Of a DNA stretch of 5,462 nt, positions 1-5,462 are shown one piece after another (positions within the stretch are counted from its first letter, which is position 1; each line of letters starts with the position of its first letter). The stretch covers positions 1 to 5,462 of the forward strand of contig JAIFMT010000231.1 of NCBI GenBank assembly GCA_020048295.1, read 5' to 3'. The stretch is from Rhodoferax sp. (GTDB taxonomy: Bacteria; Pseudomonadota; Gammaproteobacteria; Burkholderiales; Burkholderiaceae). A program made the position numbers and the translations under genes. Below the pieces are notes generated by a model, which did no database searches, was not told the DNA's origin, and saw nothing but the letters and a program-made list of their open reading frames with translations.

Positions 1-253
1 GCAACGCTGATCACAACGCAAGCGCCAACGTGCCGAATCGGGTTCAGACCCAAAAATCACGACGACCCAGTCTGCAACAAATGAATCTATTTTTTATAGC
101 AGCTTGCGCACACCAGACGGGTGCCAGAGGCTGATTTTCTGAAAATTGGCCAGCGTAGCCCGCAAGGGGCGCAGCGGATGGCGATACCCCAAACTGAATC
201 ACACGCAGCCGTCATGGCCAAGCAAGGGGCGTTCGTCTTCGTCTGATGCTGTG
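1..253. other. Intergenic region with no supportable gene
   Basis: This stretch follows the sulP stop codon and contains repeat copy A, but no reading frame with convincing codon use or family resemblance. Several short frames are open to the left edge (plus-strand frames ending in TGA at 82-84 and 132-134, and a minus-strand frame below position ~91). They are too short to judge, so the end of a neighbouring gene cannot be excluded. No tRNA fold or strong terminator is seen. A perfect 6-base inverted repeat (ATTTTC/GAAAAT, 134-146) is present and is probably incidental. Confidence 0.5.
96..137 (+). repeat. Short intergenic repeat, copy A
   Basis: This 42-base element aligns without gaps to 2536-2577 and 3511-3552. 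It shares TA at positions 2-3, CGC at 12-14, the block AGAGGC near the 3' end (AGAGGCTGATTT here) and the terminal ATTT. By my count it matches each of the other copies at 22 of 42 positions. It lies in the gene-free 253 bases downstream of sulP. A small inverted pair (CACC at 111-114 with GGTG at 120-123) sits in its middle. It resembles a dispersed intergenic element I remember from Comamonadaceae genomes, which I cannot verify here. A T-run (90-95) precedes it on the plus strand, so it is not in the right order to be a terminator for sulP. Confidence 0.55.
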
Positions 254-2503
254 TCAACCGCGCAGGGCCTGCAGCTCGGCAATCGTGATCTGCAGCCGGT
301 TTGACAGGTTGCTGGCCACGGCCTGCAAGATCACCAGCGCCATGCCACTGTGTTCGTGGGCCAGGCGGTTGAAGCCATCCACCGAAAGCACATAGACATC
401 GGTGTCGGTCAGCGCCACCGCGTTGCCGCAATGCCCTTTGGGGTCCATGAAACCCATGGCGCCAATCAGGCTGCCGGGTCCGGCGGTGGACAGCTGGTAG
501 TTGTCCTTCTTGTGCAACGGCAGAGTGATCTTGACGCTGCCTCGGCGCACCATGAACAAGTCGCTGTCGGCCCCGGCCTTGAACACCCTTTTACCGGCTT
601 TGATGCTGCGTGGCGTGACGACCGCCTGTAGCGCAGCCAGCGCTGCGGGCGGCTGACCCGCCAGCAGTGGCAAGTCGCACAGGTTCAGCGGTTCGACGTC
701 GATGTCGAGCGCCTGCGCTTGCTGTGCCTGCACCCACTCCAGCGCCTCATCGAGCTCGCGAAATGCAAACGCCTTGTTGCTCGGGCGCACCACACCGGTG
801 TCTTTCAAAAACCGTTTCATCTTCAGCCCGCTGGGCAGACCCGTGGGGATGTCGCAAAAAATCAGGAAACCGTCATGTTCTTCGAGCCGGTCCTTGATTT
901 GTTCCAGCACATGGGTGGCGGTGACATCGAGCGACTGCACCCGGCGCATGCTCAGGATGACGTATTTGTGGCTGTGCGTGTCGGGCTCCAGCGCCTGGTG
1001 CAACTGGTCGGCGGTGCCAAAAAACAGGCTGCCCTGCAATTCAAACACCACCATCGACTGGCGCGTATTGGCCGAGGCACCCGCCATGTTCGAGAAGCGC
1101 GAGTTGACGGCAAACAGCTGCTCGCCCTCGATACGGTTGTGGATGACCGAGCTTTTGGTTTGCTCGCGAATGAACAGCAAAATGGCCAGCGCCACGCCGA
1201 CGCCCGAGGCAGCCACCAGGTCGCCAAACAGCGCCACCCCAATCACCACCAGAATCACCATGAAGTCGAGCCGGGTGGCGCGGCTGTAAAAAAACTGCAG
1301 GCTGTGGCGGTCGATCATGCGCACACCCACCACGATCAGAATCGCCGCCAGCGCGGCCACCGGCACCCAGGCAATCAGTGGCGACAGCGCCAGAAAAGCC
1401 AGCAGCGCCAAGCTGCCCGCCAGCAAGCCGCTGCGCCGGGTGGTACCGCCGCTGGCCATGTTGACCACCGAAGCGCCCATGGTGCCAGAGCCGGGAATGC
1501 CGCCAATCAGCGCCGACGTGATGTTGCCCAGCCCTTGCCCGAGCAGTACGCGGTTGGAATCGTGGCTGGAGCCGGTCATGGCATCGATCACGACACAGGT
1601 TTTCAGGGTGTCGATGGAGAGCAACACGGCCAGCGTCAGCGCCGGCACCAGCACATTGACCACCGCATCGAGCCCCAGGCCCTTCAACGCCAGCCAGTGT
1701 TCGCGGGCACCATCAACCAGGCTGACATCACCCACCCCCAGGGCACCGATCAGCAGCGGGTTGTTGACGGTTGTCAGCAGCGCCGGATCGGTCAGGCCAA
1801 GCAGCAGGTAGCAGCCCACACCGGCCAGCAGTGCCGCAATGGCGGGGGGTATGGCCTGGGTGAGCCGGGGTGTCAGCAGCATGGTGGCCATGACCACCGC
1901 GCCCACCAGCAGGCTTTGCCACAGCCACAACGCTGGCAAGGACAGCGCGGTCATCCAGTCGGTACCCGGCGGCGCGCCGAGCCATTTGGGAATCTGGCTA
2001 CCAATGATGATCAGCCCGACCCCGCTGAGGTAGCCGCTGACCACCGGAAACGGAATGAACTTGATCAGCCGCCCGACCCCCACCAGCCCGAGCGCGATCT
2101 GGATCGCGCCGGCCAGCAGGCCGATCAGCCCAAGCATCAGCACCACCGTGGGCGTGGCGATGTCTTGCTGGGCAAAGTGGATGGCCAGTGCCGACAGCAC
2201 CGCAGCAGCCGGAGCGCAAGGTGCGCTGATCAGACGCTGGCTGCCGCCAAACAGCGGCGCGATGATGCCGATGGCACTGGCCCCCAGAATGCCGGCCATC
2301 GCCCCTTGCGCCGCCAAATGACCGCCCAGCGGTGCAAAAATGGTCACGCCAAAGGCGATGGCCGAGGGCAGCGCCACCAGCATGGCCGCCAGGCCACCCC
2401 AGAGGTCACCCAGCAGTGGATTCCTTGCGGCCCGGGCGGCCGCAGACGCCGCTGTGGCCGCGGCAGCAGCGGCTGATGGCGGGGGTGCCGGTGTGGGAAA
2501 CAT
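254..2503 (-). CDS. SulP/SLC26-family anion transporter with STAS and degenerate cyclic-nucleotide-binding domain
   Basis: This 749-residue inner-membrane protein has three parts. Residues 1-27 are a Pro/Ala-rich tail. Residues ~30-445 are a hydrophobic SulP core: NPLLGDLWGGLAAMLVALPS begins the first helix, followed by the FIPFPVVSGYLSGVG segment (~149-163) and IPGSGTMGASVVN (336-348). Residues ~483-592 form a STAS domain (FELQGSLFFGTADQL, then VILSMRRVQSLDVT with the conserved Asp at 526, but Val rather than Ser at 527). Residues ~620-745 form a CRP-like cyclic-nucleotide-binding fold (KRVFKAGADSDLFMVRRG). SulP proteins move anions such as sulfate, bicarbonate or dicarboxylates; the substrate here cannot be assigned. 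The Glu and Arg normally contacting the cyclic nucleotide are absent (GAMG at 681-684; GNA at 693-695), so ligand binding is doubtful. The ATG is the only credible start because the next Met, residue 41, lies inside the first helix; no clear Shine-Dalgarno precedes it. The stop is TGA. Family confidence is high, substrate unknown. Confidence 0.93.
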   Translation of the reverse strand: MFPTPAPPPSAAAAAATAASAAARAARNPLLGDLWGGLAAMLVALPSAIAFGVTIFAPLGGHLAAQGAMAGILGASAIGIIAPLFGGSQRLISAPCAPAAAVLSALAIHFAQQDIATPTVVLMLGLIGLLAGAIQIALGLVGVGRLIKFIPFPVVSGYLSGVGLIIIGSQIPKWLGAPPGTDWMTALSLPALWLWQSLLVGAVVMATMLLTPRLTQAIPPAIAALLAGVGCYLLLGLTDPALLTTVNNPLLIGALGVGDVSLVDGAREHWLALKGLGLDAVVNVLVPALTLAVLLSIDTLKTCVVIDAMTGSSHDSNRVLLGQGLGNITSALIGGIPGSGTMGASVVNMASGGTTRRSGLLAGSLALLAFLALSPLIAWVPVAALAAILIVVGVRMIDRHSLQFFYSRATRLDFMVILVVIGVALFGDLVAASGVGVALAILLFIREQTKSSVIHNRIEGEQLFAVNSRFSNMAGASANTRQSMVVFELQGSLFFGTADQLHQALEPDTHSHKYVILSMRRVQSLDVTATHVLEQIKDRLEEHDGFLIFCDIPTGLPSGLKMKRFLKDTGVVRPSNKAFAFRELDEALEWVQAQQAQALDIDVEPLNLCDLPLLAGQPPAALAALQAVVTPRSIKAGKRVFKAGADSDLFMVRRGSVKITLPLHKKDNYQLSTAGPGSLIGAMGFMDPKGHCGNAVALTDTDVYVLSVDGFNRLAHEHSGMALVILQAVASNLSNRLQITIAELQALRG

Positions 2504-2515
2504 GGGACGGACCGC

Positions 2516-2539
2516 AAAAAAATACTACAAACAATGTAG
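2516..2539 (-). terminator. Possible weak terminator or leader attenuator before sulP
   Basis: Read on the minus strand, CTACA-TTGTT-TGTAG (2525-2539) forms a perfect 5-base-pair stem with a 5-base loop, extendable by one G-T pair. It is followed by TA and then seven T residues (2516-2522). The order stem then T-run is correct for intrinsic termination of transcription coming from the mutarotase gene. The stem is short and AT-rich, so it would be weak. The T-run ends only 12 bases before the sulP ATG, so any sulP transcript starting upstream would carry the hairpin in its leader. Confidence 0.3.
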
Positions 2540-2577
2540 CTTATAGCGCTTATTTAGCAAGGGCTGGAAGCCGATTT
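2536..2577 (+). repeat. Short intergenic repeat, copy B
   Basis: This copy lies between the mutarotase stop and the sulP start. It matches the copy at 3511-3552 at 26 of 42 positions without gaps and the copy at 96-137 at 22 of 42. It has the best palindromic core of the three: AGCGCTT (2545-2551) and AAGGGCT (2559-2565) pair at 6 of 7 positions around a 7-base loop. The 3' part reads GGAAGCCGATTT. It occupies the region where a sulP promoter would be expected. The relationship to a named family is from memory only. Confidence 0.6.
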
Positions 2578-2604
2578 ATTGCATATCAATGGTGTCTTGC
2601 CGAA

Positions 2605-3492
2605 TCACTCGACTGAGATGCTCATCGCCAGCGTATGCGTTTCGCCGGCGGCCACGCTGATGGGTGCGGGCGCGTTGGCGGCTTCGACGCACAGCATCTT
2701 GTTGAACTCGCCGGCGGCCATGTCGGCAAAGCCCTTTTCGCGCTCGCTCCAGGGGTTCCACACCACGCTGGCATTGCTGCCGGTTTTGGCAATGCGGATG
2801 CGCCGGCTCCAGACGGCATCTTCAATGATGCAGTCGGCTGTGGTGTCCTGATAAACGCGGTCGGTTTCGCCGTCAAACTGCACTGCGCCAGCTTGTTGCG
2901 CGCTAACACCGCCGTTGACCTTGTCCAGGTAGCTGCAGCCGTCCAGCCCATGGACGCGGGTCTGGGTGATGTCGCCAGTGCAAAAGTAAGTGTGTAGCGC
3001 CTCGGAAACGGCAAACGCGGCGCTGCCGGTGTTGCGCGTGGCCAGCGACATGTGCAGGCTTGCGCCCACGGTCACCGTCAGTTCCAGATCAAACGCGAAG
3101 TCCCAGATGGCCCGGGTGCTGTCATCGTCGTCAAGCCCCAGGCGCAGCACCAGCTGGCCCGCCGCATCGACTTCTGCAGCGCGCATTTGCCACATGCGGG
3201 TGCGCACAAAGCCGTGCGCGCTGCTGCCAGCACGCGCGCCAAACCACGGCCAGCACACCGGCACGCCGCCACGCACGCCCTTGCCGGGCTCAAACACCGC
3301 AGCTTCAGAGACCCATAGCACGGGCTGCTGGCCGGTGGGCTGCCAGGTCAGCATTTGCCCACCTTGCAGTGCCAGCGCCGCGCTGGCGTGACGGGTGGTG
3401 ATGATGGCCACCGGAAGGTCGCTGCCGCCGTCTTTGAAGTGCAGCTGATCAGGAATGCCGAAACGGCTATTGAGTGTGTCGATGAGGCTCAT
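2605..3492 (-). CDS. D-hexose-6-phosphate mutarotase (YeaD-like aldose 1-epimerase family)
   Basis: This 295-residue cytosolic protein has a length typical of the family, which interconverts the alpha and beta anomers of hexose 6-phosphates such as glucose 6-phosphate. It matches remembered E. coli YeaD along its length: ALQGGQMLTWQPTG (41-54), RGGVPVCWPWFG (74-85), AHGF (92-95), ALHTYF (165-170), DKVN (190-193), TDRVY (210-214), VVWNPW (243-248) and LCVEAAN (267-273). His93, His167 and Glu270 occupy the conserved active-site positions; in this fold a His and a Glu serve as catalytic acid and base. There is no signal peptide. The ATG is fixed by a strong Shine-Dalgarno 7 bases upstream. It lies 61 bases after the YecA-like gene and 101 bases before sulP, with no evident metabolic link to either. 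The stop is TGA. Sugar specificity within the family cannot be read from sequence alone. Confidence 0.92.
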   Translation of the reverse strand: MSLIDTLNSRFGIPDQLHFKDGGSDLPVAIITTRHASAALALQGGQMLTWQPTGQQPVLWVSEAAVFEPGKGVRGGVPVCWPWFGARAGSSAHGFVRTRMWQMRAAEVDAAGQLVLRLGLDDDDSTRAIWDFAFDLELTVTVGASLHMSLATRNTGSAAFAVSEALHTYFCTGDITQTRVHGLDGCSYLDKVNGGVSAQQAGAVQFDGETDRVYQDTTADCIIEDAVWSRRIRIAKTGSNASVVWNPWSEREKGFADMAAGEFNKMLCVEAANAPAPISVAAGETHTLAMSISVE

Positions 3493-3499
3493 GTTTTTG

Positions 3500-3506
3500 C
3501 TCCTTT
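3500..3506 (-). promoter_or_regulatory. Ribosome binding site of the mutarotase gene
   Basis: On the minus strand the sequence AAAGGAG lies 7 bases before the ATG ending at 3492, an almost ideal Shine-Dalgarno position. It supports that start codon. The neighbouring sulP and YecA-like starts lack anything comparable, so this gene is probably the best translated of the three complete ones. The AT-rich TATATATAAA immediately upstream overlaps this site and is therefore too close to serve as a normal -10 box. Confidence 0.8.
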
Positions 3507-3510
3507 ATAT

Positions 3511-3552
3511 ATAACTAGGTACGCTTGCTGAATAAGGGATAGAGGCCAATTT
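3511..3552 (+). repeat. Short intergenic repeat, copy C
   Basis: This third copy fills most of the 61-base gap between the YecA-like gene and the mutarotase, and its tail (AGAGGCCAATTT) ends one base before the YecA-like stop codon. It is in the same orientation as the other two copies, opposite to the direction of gene transcription. The symmetric core is weak here, with only CTT (3524-3526) and AAG (3534-3536) clearly paired. Confidence 0.6.
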
Positions 3553-3553
3553 C

Positions 3554-4387
3554 TTATAAACCGCAGCACTTCTTGTATTTTTTGCCGCTGCCGCATGGGC
3601 AGGGGTCGTTGCGGCCAGGGGTGGCGGCGCGGTGCACGGTGGCCACCCGCGGACCGATGTGCTGCCACAGCGCACGCAGTTCATACACCGCTGACAGCGC
3701 GGCGGCCAGTTCGTCCATGCGCTGCTGGCTCAGTGACGGTGCGTCGTCGTCGTCAGACAGGCTGACGGTCTGTGGTCCGGTGTCGTCTTCGGTCAGCGCG
3801 ATGATGCTTTGCAACGCCGCATCGAGCAGTTTGGCGGCTTCCCGATCGCGCGGGGCGGTCCATTCTTCGGGCCAGGTTTCCACCGCATACATGAAGCCGA
3901 CTGCCCAGATCTGGCCGTAAGAGGGAACCAGCGCATCGCCCAGGTCCGCTTCAAACTCGTCGCGTTGCGCGGGGGACAGGCCGGCCAGGGCACCGCGCAC
4001 ATCAAGCAAAGCCGGCACGTAGGCGCGATCGTCGGAGAGCAGTTCGATGTCGGTATCAAGTGCCTGCGCCATTTGCTCCCAGCGCTGTTGCCACAAGGCC
4101 ATGAATTGGTCTCGCTGCGCGGTATCGGCAAACGGCCCCAGCCCTGCCTGGCCTTGTGTCTCCAGGTCGAAGAGCACTGGCAGATATTCAGAGGCCGGGA
4201 TGGGTCGGCGGCAACAGATCAGCGCGGCCATGAAGCCTTCGCAAAACTCCCACTGCGGCACTTCATCGTCGCGCGTGCGCAAGTCCTCCAAAACGGCCTC
4301 AAGCGCATCGATCTGCGCATCAAGCGCGTCAGCGGCCGCGTTGTCTGCCAAAGGGTCAAGTGGCGCAGGGGGTGTGTCGGTGTCCAT
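3554..4387 (-). CDS. UPF0149 (YecA-like) family protein with C-terminal SEC-C motif
   Basis: This 277-residue soluble protein has an acidic, Asp/Ala-rich start (1-43) and a UPF0149-type helical body, with the recognisable segments [19 protein letters not shown] (46-64) and [16 protein letters not shown] (161-176). An acidic linker follows (SDDDD, 211-215), then a C-terminal SEC-C motif, [18 protein letters not shown] (258-275). Cys263, Cys265, Cys274 and Cys275 form the usual metal-binding set (the fourth ligand can be His or Cys), as at the SecA C-terminus; such motifs bind zinc or iron and contact ribosomes or SecB. The cellular role of YecA-like proteins is poorly defined, so no specific function is claimed. 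It is somewhat longer than E. coli YecA as I remember it (about 220 residues). No Shine-Dalgarno is visible before the ATG, which makes the start less certain than the family. It follows gshA by 68 bases and may be co-transcribed. The stop is TAA. Confidence 0.88.
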   Translation of the reverse strand: MDTDTPPAPLDPLADNAAADALDAQIDALEAVLEDLRTRDDEVPQWEFCEGFMAALICCRRPIPASEYLPVLFDLETQGQAGLGPFADTAQRDQFMALWQQRWEQMAQALDTDIELLSDDRAYVPALLDVRGALAGLSPAQRDEFEADLGDALVPSYGQIWAVGFMYAVETWPEEWTAPRDREAAKLLDAALQSIIALTEDDTGPQTVSLSDDDDAPSLSQQRMDELAAALSAVYELRALWQHIGPRVATVHRAATPGRNDPCPCGSGKKYKKCCGL

Positions 4388-4455
4388 GGTGCTGTGGGAG
4401 GTGAAGGGGAAGGTTCCCGATTTTGCCCGGTTCCATCCCCGTGAGGGCTAAATAA
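4388..4455. other. gshA to YecA-like intergenic spacer
   Basis: This 68-base spacer lacks the repeat found in the other gaps. It contains a short GC-rich inverted repeat (GGGAA at 4407-4411 and TTCCC at 4414-4418) about 20-30 bases before the YecA-like ATG, and two copies of GGTTCC (4412-4417 and 4429-4434). No T-run follows the hairpin, so it is not a typical terminator. No Shine-Dalgarno precedes the YecA-like start. Confidence 0.4.
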
Positions 4456-5462
4456 TCAGGCGTAATAAGCGGCCACGTAATCGTCAAAGCTGCCTTGCGC
4501 GCTGGCATCAATCTGCGCCTGCTCGGCCAGCGAGGCGGCCACACTGGCCTTGAATTGGTCGCTGCTGTGCGCGTCCAGTGCCGTGGCCTGCAGGCTTTGC
4601 GTATGGGTTTTCGACAGGTCATAGGCAAAGTCAAAGTAGCTGCCCTGCTTTTTGATGGCAGCAATGACCTGCGCCGAAGGTGTGGCGTCGGGCACGTCGA
4701 TGCGCTCACGCAGGGTTTGCAGTGCGGCGGTGTAACGGCTGCTGTGGTAGGCGCTATCGAGCATGGCGGCAAACGGGGCCATGTCGTCAAACAGCTCATG
4801 CGCCAGTTCGCACAACGGTTGTTCGTGGTTGTGCAGCAACAGTTGCAGGCCGGGCTGGCGGCCCCGGGTGACCACACGGTGCTTGTTTTCGTCGTTTTCG
4901 CCCTGTTCACGGCTGGTGATGGGCGGGCTGGCGCGAAACAGGCACATCAGCAGCAGCGTGTCGGCAAACAGGCTTTGCTCGGGGGCAATGCCGATGTCGA
5001 TGAACGGGTTCAGGTCAAACAGGCGCATTTCGATGTATTGCACGCCGTATCGGTGCAGCGCCAGCGCCGGGCGCTCGCCGTGCAGACCAATGCGTTTGGG
5101 GCGCATCGGCGCGTAAAACTCGCTCTCGGTTTGCAGCAGGCAGGCGTTGAGCTGCTTCCAATGGTCGCCATCGCGCACACCGAGTTCTTCGTAATACGGG
5201 TCGTGGGTGCGGATGGCCGCCTCCAGTGCGGCGGTGTACTCGTCAATGGCGTTGAAGCTGATGGCCAGTTTGTCTTGCGAGTGGTTCTGGTAGCCCAGGT
5301 CGCTCATGCGCAGGCTGGTGGCAAACGGGCCGTGCAGCGTGCCGGGGGTCAGCTCGGTCAGGTCGCTGGGGTGGCCCTGCAAAAATGTCTTGCACAGCGC
5401 CGGCGAGGCGCCAAACAGGTAGGGAATCAGCCAACCAAAACGCAAAAAGTTGCGGATCAGGC
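4456..5462 (-). CDS. gshA: Glutamate-cysteine ligase, E. coli GshA type (5' part outside window)
   Basis: This enzyme catalyses the ATP-dependent joining of glutamate and cysteine, the first and usually rate-limiting step of cytosolic glutathione synthesis. The visible 334 codons read openly through the right edge (the first codons give LIRNFLRFGWLIPYLF), so the gene starts outside the window. A TTG at 5443-5445 encodes an internal Leu and is not the start. The E. coli-type (class 1) signature is clear: RFGWLIPYLFGASPALC, ATSLRMSDLGYQN, FYAPMRPKR and YIEMRLFDLNPF (5002-5037), the last matching the E. coli YIEVRSLDINPF segment, whose Arg helps form the active site. Compared with the ~518-residue E. 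coli protein, about 180 N-terminal residues are missing, including the glutamate-binding start. The C-terminus (DDYVAAYYA, stop TGA) is complete and no frameshift is seen. The YecA-like gene follows 68 bases downstream. Confidence 0.92.
   Translation of the reverse strand, partial: LIRNFLRFGWLIPYLFGASPALCKTFLQGHPSDLTELTPGTLHGPFATSLRMSDLGYQNHSQDKLAISFNAIDEYTAALEAAIRTHDPYYEELGVRDGDHWKQLNACLLQTESEFYAPMRPKRIGLHGERPALALHRYGVQYIEMRLFDLNPFIDIGIAPEQSLFADTLLLMCLFRASPPITSREQGENDENKHRVVTRGRQPGLQLLLHNHEQPLCELAHELFDDMAPFAAMLDSAYHSSRYTAALQTLRERIDVPDATPSAQVIAAIKKQGSYFDFAYDLSKTHTQSLQATALDAHSSDQFKASVAASLAEQAQIDASAQGSFDDYVAAYYA

Noticed and set aside
1..134. Short frames open to the left edge, for example plus-strand frames ending in TGA at 82-84 and 132-134, and a minus-strand frame from ~91 with a GTG near 57
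   Set aside because: At most 43 codons are visible, codon use does not show the strong third-position GC of the real genes, and no motif is recognised. They could be the edge of a neighbouring gene but cannot be called.
162..231. Direct repeat GCAAGGGGCG at 162-171 and 222-231
   Set aside because: It is only 10 bases long in a GC-rich region, with weak similarity around it and no further copies or structure; chance is a sufficient explanation.
87..431. A 114-codon minus-strand open frame overlapping the sulP 3' end
   Set aside because: It overlaps the sulP coding end in another frame, runs through the intergenic repeat, and its product has no recognisable family or sensible composition.
719..2476. 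A 585-codon open frame on the plus strand, antisense to sulP
   Set aside because: Its translation is dominated by His, Gln, Arg and Gly with no domain resemblance, as expected for the shadow of a GC-rich gene whose third-position bias removes stops on the other strand. The minus-strand SulP reading is unambiguous.
3503..3519. TATATATAAA as a -10 promoter box for the mutarotase
   Set aside because: It directly overlaps the Shine-Dalgarno, so transcription would start inside or after the ribosome binding site; no good -35 box is at the right distance.
5443..5445. TTG as a start codon for the glutamate-cysteine ligase reading frame
   Set aside because: The frame continues upstream to the window edge with residues LIRNF that match the conserved GshA sequence, so this TTG is an internal Leu codon and the gene is simply cut by the window.
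2605..5462. A functional operon linking glutathione synthesis, SEC-C protein, mutarotase and transporter
   Set aside because: The genes are co-oriented, but the gaps are 61-101 bases, a strong independent RBS and a possible terminator intervene, and no shared pathway is evident. Co-transcription is possible but a joint system is not supported.

Overview
The window holds four protein genes, all read from the minus strand. In transcription order (right to left) they are: the C-terminal two thirds of gshA (glutamate-cysteine ligase), a UPF0149/YecA-like protein with a C-terminal SEC-C metal-binding motif, a D-hexose-6-phosphate mutarotase (YeaD family), and a large SulP anion transporter fused to a STAS domain and a cyclic-nucleotide-binding-like domain. 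The high GC content, strong G/C preference at third codon positions, the gene families present and a short repeated intergenic element all suggest a beta-proteobacterium, most likely Comamonadaceae (Rhodoferax, Polaromonas or Acidovorax type). That placement is inference from composition and memory of the families, not from a search.

Layout: positions 1-253 contain no gene I can support, only one copy of a ~42-base repeat and some ambiguous edge reading frames. SulP occupies 254-2503. A 101-base gap (2504-2604) holds a second repeat copy next to a small hairpin followed by a T-run, read toward sulP. The mutarotase occupies 2605-3492 and has a strong ribosome binding site. A 61-base gap (3493-3553) is largely filled by the third repeat copy, which ends one base short of the YecA-like stop codon. 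The YecA-like gene occupies 3554-4387, followed by a 68-base gap. gshA runs from 4456 off the right edge.

The genes are co-oriented with gaps of 61-101 bases, so read-through is possible, but their products share no obvious pathway: glutathione synthesis, a SEC-C protein of unknown role, sugar-phosphate anomer interconversion and anion transport. This looks like ordinary chromosomal housekeeping sequence. I see no CRISPR array, phage gene, insertion sequence, tRNA, rRNA or defence system. The points most worth a second look are the three diverged intergenic repeats in the same orientation and the SulP protein, whose nucleotide-binding cassette lacks the usual ligand-contacting Glu and Arg.
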